Assembly (NCBI GenBank): GCA_019690055.1
Contig: JADGGF010000103.1
Span: 1-10,863, forward strand
DNA from: Micromonosporaceae bacterium
Lineage (GTDB): Bacteria > Actinomycetota > Actinomycetes > Mycobacteriales > Micromonosporaceae
Direction: 5' to 3'
DNA length: 10,863 bases
Positions 1-7,128 of the stretch are shown here, one piece after another (the first letter of the stretch is position 1; each line of letters opens with the position of its first letter). Under the pieces are notes generated by a model, which had not been told where the DNA came from, did no database searches, and saw only the letters and a program-made list of their open reading frames with translations. The position numbers and the translations under genes were made by a program.

Positions 1-1
1 G

Positions 2-232
2 GTTGCGAGCCGAACGTCTGGCTCGGCGGCGAAGGTTGCGAGCCGAACGTCTGGCTCGGCGGCGAAGCTTGCGAGCCGAACGTCTGGCTCGGCGGCGAAC
101 CTTGCGAGCCGAACATCTGGCTCGGTGGCGACGCCCGCAAGCCGAAGCTCTGATTCAGCGACGAAGCTTCCGAGCCAAGCGGCTGGCTCAGCGGTGAAGC
201 GTGCAAGCCGAGCATCCACCTCAGCGGCGAAC
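2..232 (+). repeat. 33-bp tandem repeat array encoding VASRTSGSAAK-type units
   Basis: Seven head-to-tail 33-bp units start at 2, 35, 68, 101, 134, 167 and 200. Units 1 and 2 are identical, unit 3 differs only at its first and last base, unit 4 has a few changes, and units 5-7 are increasingly diverged. In the PucR frame each unit is one 11-residue repeat (VASRTSGSAAK, LASRTSGSAAN and so on), so the array is in register with coding. Each conserved unit also contains an imperfect palindrome, CGAGCC-8 nt-GGCTCG. The array continues to the window edge and probably beyond it. There are no spacers, so it is not a CRISPR array. Confidence 0.93.
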
Positions 233-2065
233 GGAGGCGGGGAATCGGCCTCGGCGGCTCACGCGGCTCCGCGCGCGAGGCGGACATCTGGCTCAGCGGA
301 CGCGGAGAGCGGCCGGACATCCGGCTCAGCGGACGGGGAGACGGGCCGGACATCCGGCTCAGTGACGGCACCGACGAACCAGACACCTGGCCCAGGCGGT
401 GCCGAGCGTCCGCCGGTCGGCCTGACCGTAGGGGAGGTGCTGGCGGCGCCGTGCCTGGCCCAGGCGCGGGTGCTCGCCGGCGCGGCCGGCCTCGACCGTC
501 TGGTGACCAAGCTCAATGTCATGGAGGTGCCGGACATCCTGCCGTGGGTGAAGCCGCACGAGTTGCTGCTCACCACGGGATATCCGTTGCGCGACGACCC
601 GGCCGCCCTGGCCCGGCTGGTTGGCGAACTGGACGACCGCGGCCTGGCCGCCCTCGCCATCAAGCTCCACCGGTACATCGACGAGATTCCGGCCGAGGTG
701 CTGGCCGAGGCCGATCGGCGCGGCTTCCCGGTCATCGAGTTCCCGCTGGAGGTCGGCTTCGACGATGTTCTCAACGAGGTGATCGGCACGCTGCTCAACC
801 GGCAGGCCGCGCTCGCCGCCCGCAGCGAGGAGGTGCACCGGGCGCTGCTCTCGGTCGTGCTCGAGGGCGGTGACCTGGACGATCTCGCCGAGGAGGTCGC
901 CGCGATCCTGCACGGTCCGGTGTTCATCACCACCCCGGACGGGCGGGTCGTGGCCCAGGCGGGGGACGAGGAGGCGGCCCGGCGAGCGCTGGACTCGCCC
1001 CTGTTCGATCGGTCGGGCCGGTTCCGGGTGGAGGCCCGGGAAGCGTCCGGCTGGCCGGGACCACGCTCGACCCTGGCCGCCGGGCGTCCGGGGGAGGCGA
1101 CGCACTGCGCGGTCGTCCCGATCGTCGCCGGCCGCATTGATCACGGTCGCATCGTCGCATTCTTCGCGCAGCCGGCCACCGACGCCGACCGGTACTGCCT
1201 GGAACGGGCCGCCACCGTGGCCGCCCTCGCGATCACCAAGGGTCTGGCCGTGGCCGCGGTCGAGGACAAGTACCGGGCCGACTTCCTGCGCGACCTCGTC
1301 ACGGGCCGGGTACCGAACCTGCCCCAGGCCGTGCACCACGCCTCCGGCCTCGGCTGGGACGTCGACCGGCCCATGGTGGTCGCCGTGGCCGAGCTCGACC
1401 CCGGGCAGGTCGCCGAGTCCTTGTCGGGCCTGGAGCTACGCCCGGTGCAGGAACGCTTCGCCGCCGCCTGGCAGACCGTGCTGCGCACCCGCGACCCGGG
1501 AGCGCCCGTGGCGAGCTTCCACACGGAAGTGGTCGTGCTGCTCGGGGCACCCGCCAACGGCGACCTCGCCGGGCTGCTCGCCGAGCTGGACCGGCAGGTC
1601 GCCGGTGACCGTGGCGGCGGCCGGCTGTCGTTTTCGCTCGGGCTCTCCCGCATCATCCCCGGACCGGCCGAGCTGCCGCGAGCGTACGAACAGGCGCGCA
1701 CCGCCGTCCGAATAGGCCGGCGGGTCCAGGGCCCGGGCGCGCGATCCACATTCGACCAGTTGGGTGCCTACCGGCTGCTCGCCCTGATCCCGGACGGCGC
1801 GGAGCTGCGCGGCTTCGTCACCGACGTGCTGGGCGAGCTGGCCGAGGACACGGCTGAGGCGGCCGATCTGCGTCACACGTTGGAGACATTGCTGGACACC
1901 AACGGAAACGTCGCCGAGTCCGCCCGTCGGCTGCACTTCCACTACAACACGCTGCGGTACCGCATCGACAAGCTGGAACGCATCGTCGGTCCGTTCACCA
2001 CCAGCCCGCAGCTGCGCCTGGACCTGTCGCTGGCCCTGCGGGTGCGTCACATGACCGGGGCCTGA
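2..2065 (+). CDS. PucR family transcriptional regulator with N-terminal 11-residue repeat tail (5' partial)
   Basis: The frame is open from the left edge to the TGA at 2063-2065, so the true start is probably outside the window. GTG 125 is the first start codon of the frame inside the window but has no Shine-Dalgarno sequence. Domains in order: a Ser/Ala/Thr/Arg-rich repeat tail (nt 2-410); a PucR N-terminal domain (about nt 416-800, starting VGLTVGEVLAAP and containing KPHELLLTTGYPL); a central GGDEF-like region of the CdaR/PucR type (about 1260-1700); and a C-terminal PucR-type helix-turn-helix (about 1868-2050, with NGNVAESARRLHFHYNTLRY). From nt 416 on it is about 549 residues, a normal PucR length, so the tail is the extra part. 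The family classically controls purine and other nitrogen-compound catabolism as effector-responsive DNA-binding proteins. It lies directly upstream of, and codirectional with, a molybdenum hydroxylase operon that I infer it regulates. Family assignment is firm; the effector is unknown. Confidence 0.9.
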   Translation, partial: VASRTSGSAAKVASRTSGSAAKLASRTSGSAANLASRTSGSVATPASRSSDSATKLPSQAAGSAVKRASRASTSAANGGGESASAAHAAPRARRTSGSADAESGRTSGSADGETGRTSGSVTAPTNQTPGPGGAERPPVGLTVGEVLAAPCLAQARVLAGAAGLDRLVTKLNVMEVPDILPWVKPHELLLTTGYPLRDDPAALARLVGELDDRGLAALAIKLHRYIDEIPAEVLAEADRRGFPVIEFPLEVGFDDVLNEVIGTLLNRQAALAARSEEVHRALLSVVLEGGDLDDLAEEVAAILHGPVFITTPDGRVVAQAGDEEAARRALDSPLFDRSGRFRVEAREASGWPGPRSTLAAGRPGEATHCAVVPIVAGRIDHGRIVAFFAQPATDADRYCLERAATVAALAITKGLAVAAVEDKYRADFLRDLVTGRVPNLPQAVHHASGLGWDVDRPMVVAVAELDPGQVAESLSGLELRPVQERFAAAWQTVLRTRDPGAPVASFHTEVVVLLGAPANGDLAGLLAELDRQVAGDRGGGRLSFSLGLSRIIPGPAELPRAYEQARTAVRIGRRVQGPGARSTFDQLGAYRLLALIPDGAELRGFVTDVLGELAEDTAEAADLRHTLETLLDTNGNVAESARRLHFHYNTLRYRIDKLERIVGPFTTSPQLRLDLSLALRVRHMTGA
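281..367 (+). repeat. Second block of 33-bp repeats (RTSGSADxExG) in the same tail
   Basis: The hexapeptide-type core RTSGSA/RTSGSV recurs at nt 281, 314 and 347, again with exact 33-bp spacing, giving RTSGSADAESG, RTSGSADGETG and RTSGSVT. The core is the same as in the upstream array. The phase is offset by two extra codons, because 72 nt rather than 66 separate the last upstream Arg position from the first Arg here, and a degenerate Gly/Ala stretch lies between. These look like older or independently expanded copies of the same unit. Confidence 0.8.
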
Positions 2066-2116
2066 CCCTTGCGCGCCACCGTCCATCGTGGTGCATGATG
2101 GTCTACTTCGACGGGC

Positions 2117-2187
2117 GTGAGCCGACGGCTCCTCACCCGGGCAGCCAGGCTCTTCGCTCAGAGCGAGGGGGCGCGAGCCGGAGGCTC
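2117..2187 (+). promoter_or_regulatory. Palindrome cluster in the pucR-to-operon gap (candidate operator region)
   Basis: The 138-nt gap between the regulator stop and the first enzyme gene holds several short palindromes: GAGCCG-A-CGGCTC (2119-2131), AGCC-A-GGCT (2143-2151), CGCTC-A-GAGCG (2155-2165) and GAGCC-GGA-GGCTC (2175-2187). The first and last share the GAGCC/GGCTC half-sites, with centres 56 bp apart. Placement just before the operon suits operators for the PucR protein or a leader structure. No convincing -35/-10 pair was found. In DNA this GC-rich, short palindromes arise often by chance, so the regulatory role is inference. Confidence 0.3.
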
Positions 2188-2203
2188 TTTACCGAGAGGG
2201 GGG

Positions 2204-3121
2204 ATGGTGAAGCCACCCAGCTTCGGCTACCACCGGCCGCAGACCGTGGCCGAGGCGCTGTCCGTGCTCGCCCGGTACGGCCCGGACGCCAAGGTGCTCG
2301 CCGGTGGCCAGAGCCTGATCCCTCTCCTGAACATGCGGCTGGCGGCGCCGAAGGTGCTCGTCGACATCAACCGGCTCGGCGCCGAGCTCGACCGTCTCGA
2401 CGAAGATGAGCAGGCCGTGCGGGTGGGGGCGCTGGTACGGCACGCCCGGCTGGCCCGGCGCACCCCATCGACGTCGACCACGGGAACATCGATGGCCGAC
2501 GCCGCCGAGGCATCGATACCGCCGCTGCTGGCCGAGGCGACCCGGTACGTGGCCCACCCGACGATTCGCAACCGCGGCACGACCGTGGGCAGCCTCGTCC
2601 ATGCCGACCCGGCCGCCGAGCTGCCGGCCGTGCTGCTGCTGTGCGGTGGTTCCGTCGAGCTCGCCTCGGTGCACGGCACCCGAACCGTCCCGGCCGAGCA
2701 GTTCTTCGTCGGGCCGCTGCAGTCCGCCCTCGCCCCGGGCGAGCTGGCGGTGGCGGCCACGTTCCCCCGGCCACCGGCCCGGTCGGGCAGCGCGTTCCGG
2801 GAGGTCTCCCGCCGGGCCGGGGACTACGCGCTGGTCGGGGTGGCGCTGCAGGTGGCCCTCGACGGCGACGGCCAGGTCGCCTCGGCCCGGGCGGCGTACC
2901 TGTCGGTCGGACCCACTCCGGTGCTCGTGGACCTCACCGACGCGGTACACGGCTCCACAGTGGATTGGGAGGACGCCGGTCGGCTGGCCCAGTCGCAGGT
3001 GGAGCCCGACGACGACATCCACGCGAGCGCGGCCTACCGGCGCCACCTCGTCGGGGTGCTCACCCGGCGGGCCGGGGAGGTTGCGCTGGCCCGGGCGAGG
3101 GAGGCTAGCGGTGACGCCTGA
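2204..3121 (+). CDS. Molybdenum hydroxylase FAD-binding subunit (CoxM/XdhA-like medium subunit)
   Basis: Carries FAD between the [2Fe-2S] and downstream electron acceptors in a xanthine/CO dehydrogenase-type heterotrimer. The 305-residue product has both flavin signatures of the FAD_binding_5 fold: AGGQS at residues 33-37 (in AGGQSLIPLLNMRL) and TTVGS at 126-130 followed by LVHADPAAELPAV; a CODH-type C-terminal domain follows (about 170-290). ATG 2204 is chosen because the domain begins right after it (MVKPPSFGYHRP) and a purine-rich GAGAGGGGGG abuts it; GTG 2207 is equally possible on ribosome-binding spacing. Upstream in-frame residues from 2117 read as non-domain sequence. A Ser/Thr/Ala-rich stretch at residues 86-104 (RTPSTSTTGTSMADAAEAS) looks longer than the usual loop. 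Its end overlaps the next gene by 11 nt. Confidence 0.92.
   Translation: MVKPPSFGYHRPQTVAEALSVLARYGPDAKVLAGGQSLIPLLNMRLAAPKVLVDINRLGAELDRLDEDEQAVRVGALVRHARLARRTPSTSTTGTSMADAAEASIPPLLAEATRYVAHPTIRNRGTTVGSLVHADPAAELPAVLLLCGGSVELASVHGTRTVPAEQFFVGPLQSALAPGELAVAATFPRPPARSGSAFREVSRRAGDYALVGVALQVALDGDGQVASARAAYLSVGPTPVLVDLTDAVHGSTVDWEDAGRLAQSQVEPDDDIHASAAYRRHLVGVLTRRAGEVALARAREASGDA
3099..3104 (+). promoter_or_regulatory. Ribosome binding site GGGAGG deciding the GTG start of the [2Fe-2S] subunit
   Basis: GGGAGG lies 6 nt before GTG 3111, inside the 3' end of the FAD-subunit gene. It selects this GTG over the far-upstream open frame (open from 2406) and over the later GTG near 3153, and it implies translational coupling with the preceding gene. 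Confidence 0.75.
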
Positions 3122-3758
3122 ACCCGACACGCGCCTCGTCGGCGCCACTGCCGTGACGCCGGGCGATTCCGGGACGGCCGACAGGGGGACCGTCCCGGCC
3201 GCCGGGGACCTGTTCGACATCACGCTGCGGGTCAACAGGGTGCCGTACACGGTCCGCGTTCCGGCGCGGCGGCTGCTCTCCGACTGCCTGCGTCACGACC
3301 TGAAGCTGACCGGGACCCATGTCGGCTGCGAGCACGGGGTGTGCGGGGCCTGTACGGTGCTGCTGGATGGCGAGCCCGTACGGTCGTGCCTCCTGCTCGC
3401 GGTCACTGTGGACGGTCAGTCGGTGACCACGATGGAGGGATGCCGGGGGCCCGATGGTGGGTTGGGTCCGGTGCAGCGGGCGTTCATGGAGTGCCACGGC
3501 CTGCAGTGCGGCTTCTGCACCCCGGGCTTCGTGACGACCGTGACCGCGTTCCTGGCCGAGAACCCGGACCCCACCGAGGAACAGGCGCGGGAGGCGATCG
3601 GCGGCAACCTGTGCCGGTGCACCGGATACCAGAACATCGTGAAGTCCGTGCTGCGGGCGGCCGAGCTGATCCGGGCCGCCGACGGGGGAGCAGGGCACCT
3701 CCGCGAGCCAGGTTCCACGAACGGGAACGGACCGGTGACTGTGGACGGTGAGGCATGA
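3111..3758 (+). CDS. Molybdenum hydroxylase [2Fe-2S] subunit (CoxS/XdhC-type small subunit)
   Basis: Electron-transfer subunit carrying two [2Fe-2S] clusters between the Mo site and FAD. The 215-residue product has the plant-ferredoxin-type cluster motif GCEHGVCGACTVLLDGEPV followed by RSC, then the C-terminal four-helix cluster motif with CGFCTPG and NLCRCTGY. All eight expected cysteines are visible. A roughly 30-residue Gly/Thr/Pro-rich leader precedes the fold (LFDITLRVNRV), and a Gly/Asn-rich tail of about 30 residues follows it, so the protein is longer than the usual 160-residue subunit at both ends. The start overlaps the FAD gene by 11 nt, and the TGA overlaps the ATG of the Mo subunit (ATGA). 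Confidence 0.95.
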   Translation: MTPEPDTRLVGATAVTPGDSGTADRGTVPAAGDLFDITLRVNRVPYTVRVPARRLLSDCLRHDLKLTGTHVGCEHGVCGACTVLLDGEPVRSCLLLAVTVDGQSVTTMEGCRGPDGGLGPVQRAFMECHGLQCGFCTPGFVTTVTAFLAENPDPTEEQAREAIGGNLCRCTGYQNIVKSVLRAAELIRAADGGAGHLREPGSTNGNGPVTVDGEA

Positions 3759-6238
3759 CGGTCGCACCCGTACGTCCGGCAGAATCCGACGCGCCGGCCG
3801 TGGCGGAACCCACGGTGGCGCCCGGGCCGTTCGGGGCGCCGATCCTGCGCAAGGAGGACCGGCGGCTGGCCGCGGGCGAGGGGCGTTACCTCGACGACCT
3901 GGGCCACGAGGCGCTGGCGGCGGCGTTCCTGCGCAGCCCGCACGCCCACGCCCGCATCGTGGACATCGACATCGACGCGGCCCTGGATGTCGAGGGCGTC
4001 GTGGCCATCTACACGTACGAAGACCTCGACGGGCGGGTGGCCGAGCCGCTGCCGCTGCTGATCCCGCACCCGGCCCTGCACGCGCCGCGGACCGCGTACC
4101 CGCTGGCCAAGGATGTCGTCCGCCACGTCGGCGAGCCGGTCGCCATGGTGGTCGCCACCGACCGGTACACCGCCGAGGACGCGGTGTCGCTCATCCGGGT
4201 CGAGTGGGAACCCCTGCCGGCGGTGATCGGGATCGACGCGGCCGTCGCGGCGGAGCACGCGGTGCACCCCGATGTGCCCGACAACGTGGCGGCCCACCTG
4301 GTGCAGGAGGTCGGCGACGCCCAGGCGGCGATCGCGGCCGCGCCGCGGTCGTTGACGCTCGACCTGCACGTCGAGCGGTCGGCCTCGACCCCGCTGGAGG
4401 GCAAGGGGGTCTACGCCCGGTGGGACGCCGACGACCGGTCCCTGCGGGTCTACACGTCCACTCAGACATCCACATCCGTACGGTTCGCGCTGGCCGCCAA
4501 GCTGAGCCTGCCGGTCGACCGGGTGGAGGTCGTCACCCCGGACGTCGGCGGCGGGTTCGGCGTGAAGATCGTGCATCCCTGGCCCGAGGAGGTGCTCGTG
4601 CCGTGGGCGGCCATCCGGCTGCGGCGCGAGGTGAAGTGGGTCGAGGACCGGCGCGAGCACTTCATCTCCTCGGCGCACGAGCGGGCCCAGAAGCACACGG
4701 TGCGGGTGGGGTTCGACGACGAGGGACGGATCCTCGGCCTGGACGTGCGGTTCTGGCACGACAACGGCGCCTACACGCCGTACGGGATCATCGTGCCGAT
4801 CATCACCTCGACCCAGTTGCTGGGGCCGTACAAGGTCGGCGCCTACCGGGTCGAGTTCCACTCCCTCTACACCAACACCGTGATGGTGACGCCGTACCGG
4901 GGGGCCGGGCGGGTGCACGCCTGCTTCGTGATGGAGCGGGTCATGGACGCGGTGGCCGACCACTGTGGACTCGACCGGGCGCAGGTGCGGCTGACCAACA
5001 TGATCCGGCCCGAGGAGATGCCGTACGACCAGGGGCTGATCTTCCAGGATGGTCGGCCGCTCATCTACGACACGGGCGACTTCCCCCGGTCGCTGCGCGC
5101 CGCGCTGGACCTCGTCGACTGGGAGGGGTTCGCGGCGGTCCGGGCGCAGGCGCAGGCCGAGGGCCGCCGGGTCGGCATCGGGCTGGCGACCTATGTGGAG
5201 GGCACCGGCGTCGGGCCGTACGAGGGGGCGTACGTACGGGTCGAGACCACCGGGGACGTCGTGGTGGCGACCGGGCTCACCACCCAGGGGCAGGGGCACG
5301 CGACCGTCTTCGCGCAGATCGCCGCCCAGGAGCTGGGGGTGCCGGTCGACCGGGTGACGGTCACCACGGGCGACACGCGACGGTTCAAGTACGGCGTCGG
5401 GACCTTCGCCTCCCGGGCGGCGGTGATGAGCGGCAACGCGGTGGCGCTGGCCGCCCGGAAGGTGCGGGCGAAGGCGTTGCGGATCGCCGCCGCCGCGCTG
5501 GCCGCCGACGAGTCGGAACTGACCATTGTGGACGGCGTGGTATCCGTGCGCGGCTTCCCGGACGGTCCGTCGATCCCGCTCGCCACCGTGGCCGTGCTCG
5601 CCAACCCGCTGCGGTACGCCTTCGACGAGGAGGCCAAGCGGGCCACCCAGTTCGCTGTCCCCGCCACCGACGGCCCACCGGTGCCGGAGGGGGAGGAGCC
5701 CGGGCTGGAGGCGACCGCCTGGTATTCGCCCGTCCGCTCGACCTTCGCCAACGGCGTCCACGCGGCCGTGGTGGAGACCGACCCGGAGACGGCCGAGATC
5801 CGGGTGCTGCGCTACTGCGTGGTGCACGATTGCGGCACGGTCATCAATCCGATGATCGTCGAGGGGCAGGTGCACGGCGGAGTCGCCCAGGGGGTCGGCG
5901 GAGCGCTGTACGAGCGCATCGTCTACGACGAGTCCGGGCAGCTGGTCAACGCGTCGTTCATGGACTTCCTGATGCCGTACGCCTCCGAGGTGCCGACCGT
6001 CGAGATCGACCACGTGACGTCGCCGTCGCCGCTGAATCCGTTGGGGGTCAAGGGAGTCGGTGAGGCCGGCGTCATCCCGGGGCACGCGGTGCTCGCCGCC
6101 GCGATCGAGGACGCCGAGGGGATCCGGATCGACCGGATGCCGATCTCGCCGGCCGAGCTGTTCGACCTGCGCCGGCGCCTGGCCGCGGGCGAGGACATCG
6201 GACTTCGTCGTCGCTCTCGTGGGGAGGGACCGTCATGA
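3755..6238 (+). CDS. Molybdopterin-binding large subunit, xanthine dehydrogenase / form II CoxL-like
   Basis: Catalytic subunit that hydroxylates the substrate at a Mo-molybdopterin centre. At 827 residues it is of family length: an aldehyde oxidase/xanthine dehydrogenase a/b hammerhead domain (about 38-150), then the Mo-cofactor-binding domains. Visible landmarks are DVGGGFG at 263-269, PYRGAGR at 380-386 in the active-site loop, QGQGH at 511-515, and GVKGVGEAG containing the presumed catalytic base Glu770. The loop matches the AYRGAGR-type of form II CoxL proteins and lacks the AYxCSFR cysteine motif of genuine CO dehydrogenase. Activity on CO is therefore unlikely, and a purine, N-heterocycle or aldehyde is more plausible. 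The ATG lies in an ATGA overlap with the preceding gene; the TGA overlaps the next ATG in the same way. No XdhC/CoxF- or CoxD-type maturation gene is in the window. Confidence 0.93.
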   Translation: MTVAPVRPAESDAPAVAEPTVAPGPFGAPILRKEDRRLAAGEGRYLDDLGHEALAAAFLRSPHAHARIVDIDIDAALDVEGVVAIYTYEDLDGRVAEPLPLLIPHPALHAPRTAYPLAKDVVRHVGEPVAMVVATDRYTAEDAVSLIRVEWEPLPAVIGIDAAVAAEHAVHPDVPDNVAAHLVQEVGDAQAAIAAAPRSLTLDLHVERSASTPLEGKGVYARWDADDRSLRVYTSTQTSTSVRFALAAKLSLPVDRVEVVTPDVGGGFGVKIVHPWPEEVLVPWAAIRLRREVKWVEDRREHFISSAHERAQKHTVRVGFDDEGRILGLDVRFWHDNGAYTPYGIIVPIITSTQLLGPYKVGAYRVEFHSLYTNTVMVTPYRGAGRVHACFVMERVMDAVADHCGLDRAQVRLTNMIRPEEMPYDQGLIFQDGRPLIYDTGDFPRSLRAALDLVDWEGFAAVRAQAQAEGRRVGIGLATYVEGTGVGPYEGAYVRVETTGDVVVATGLTTQGQGHATVFAQIAAQELGVPVDRVTVTTGDTRRFKYGVGTFASRAAVMSGNAVALAARKVRAKALRIAAAALAADESELTIVDGVVSVRGFPDGPSIPLATVAVLANPLRYAFDEEAKRATQFAVPATDGPPVPEGEEPGLEATAWYSPVRSTFANGVHAAVVETDPETAEIRVLRYCVVHDCGTVINPMIVEGQVHGGVAQGVGGALYERIVYDESGQLVNASFMDFLMPYASEVPTVEIDHVTSPSPLNPLGVKGVGEAGVIPGHAVLAAAIEDAEGIRIDRMPISPAELFDLRRRLAAGEDIGLRRRSRGEGPS

Positions 6239-7035
6239 AGCTCTCCGGTACGGCCACCATCGGGCATCCGGTCCGCGACGTCTACGCCGCGCTGACCGAC
6301 CCGGCGATCCTGGTCCGGACGCTGCCGGGCTGCCAGCGGCTGGAGCTCGTCGGACCCGACCGGTACGCGGCGACGATGGTGGCCGGGGTCGGCGCGATCA
6401 CGGGGCTCTTCGAGGGGCAGGTGCGGCTGACCGACCAGTCCGCGCCCGACTCGTTTACCCTGCACGCCTCCGGCGCCGGGTCGCCCGGCACGGTCGACGC
6501 GGTGGCCCACGTACGGCTGGTGGCCAGCCCCGGCGGGGGCACCGAGGTGCACTACGCGGCCGACGCCACGGTCGGCGGAATGATCGGCGGCGTCGGCCAA
6601 CGGATGCTCGCCGGGGTCGCGCGACGCACCGCCGGGGAGTTCTTCGCCGCGGTCGATCGCGAGCTGGCCGCCGCGGCCGCCGGGCGCGCGGAGCCGTCCG
6701 CGTCGGCGGTGTCGCCGGAAGCTGCCGCGTCGACCGACTCTGCGGCGGCGCCCGGGCTGGCCCCGTTGCCGGTGACCCCGGCTGGGTCGGCCGGGGAGTC
6801 GGGGTCCGCCGCCGTACCCTCCGGTGCCGCGGTCACGGCCACCGCCGAGCCCGGCGCCCAGGCCGAGCCGACGGCGGCTCCGGCCGGCGCCTCGGGTCGC
6901 GCGGTCTGGACCCGACCCGCGGCCGCGCCCGACCCGGCCCGGCAGCGGATCCGGGAGCTGCTCATCGCGACCGCGTTCGGGGCCGGGATCGCACTGCTCG
7001 GTGTCCTCATCGGCGCGCTCGTGGCAGGCTGGTGA
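6235..7035 (+). CDS. coxG: CoxG-family SRPBCC protein with C-terminal membrane anchor
   Basis: The 266-residue product has an SRPBCC lipid/ligand-binding fold at residues 1-145 (MKLSGTATIGHPVRDVYAAL, LPGCQRLE, and the typical CoxG ending VGGMIGGVGQRMLAGVARRTAGEFF). It continues with an Ala/Pro/Ser/Gly-rich linker of about 90 residues (150-238) and a hydrophobic helix at about 243-265 (ATAFGAGIALLGVLIGALVAGW). CoxG proteins are associated with Mo-CO dehydrogenases and are thought to dock the enzyme to the membrane and its quinone pool. The architecture here fits the same job for a non-CO hydroxylase, which is inference. It starts in an ATGA overlap with the large-subunit gene and has a strong GGGGAGGG at 6221-6228, so it is translationally coupled. 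Confidence 0.88.
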   Translation: MKLSGTATIGHPVRDVYAALTDPAILVRTLPGCQRLELVGPDRYAATMVAGVGAITGLFEGQVRLTDQSAPDSFTLHASGAGSPGTVDAVAHVRLVASPGGGTEVHYAADATVGGMIGGVGQRMLAGVARRTAGEFFAAVDRELAAAAAGRAEPSASAVSPEAAASTDSAAAPGLAPLPVTPAGSAGESGSAAVPSGAAVTATAEPGAQAEPTAAPAGASGRAVWTRPAAAPDPARQRIRELLIATAFGAGIALLGVLIGALVAGW

Positions 7036-7047
7036 CGGTGCGGGTCG

Positions 7048-7103
7048 TGTCAGGAAGGACGCCCTCCTGACGCGTACTGCACAACAAGGCGTCCTTCCTG
7101 ACA
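7048..7103 (+). repeat. 56-bp palindromic element with perfect 16-bp inverted ends, between coxG and the hydrolase gene
   Basis: TGTCAGGAAGGACGCC (7048-7063) is the exact reverse complement of GGCGTCCTTCCTGACA (7088-7103), with a 24-nt loop. A competing shorter stem, GTCAGGA (7049-7055) with TCCTGAC (7065-7071), uses the same 5' arm. The trinucleotide TCG flanks both sides (7045-7047 and 7104-7106), which could be a tiny target duplication or chance. Only 25 nt separate it from the hydrolase ATG, leaving little room for a promoter, so the hydrolase is probably transcribed through it or from within it. It could be a dispersed palindromic repeat, an attenuator or terminator, or an mRNA stability hairpin. 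Confidence 0.85.
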
Positions 7104-7128
7104 TCGGGGTCAGCTGGGAGGGGGAGCG

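Noticed and set aside
3..197. Frame 3 reading of the repeat array giving an Arg-rich RAERLARRR repeat protein
   Set aside because: The array has a period divisible by three, so all frames stay open through it; only the frame starting at nt 2 continues into a real domain protein.
2..232. CRISPR array
   Set aside because: The units are directly adjacent with no unique spacers and decay gradually in coding register.
2406..3110. Extending the [2Fe-2S] subunit upstream in its open frame to 2406
   Set aside because: The extra sequence is an out-of-frame reading of the FAD subunit gene; GTG 3111 has a well-spaced GGGAGG.
3416..6085. 889-codon open frame on the minus strand opposite the Mo subunit
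   Set aside because: It is an antisense shadow caused by very high GC at third codon positions; the + strand holds a full family-length enzyme with all motifs.
2204..7035. Calling the operon a carbon monoxide dehydrogenase (coxMSLG)
   Set aside because: The large subunit lacks the AYxCSFR active-site motif and carries PYRGAGR, so CO as substrate is unsupported despite the similar gene order.
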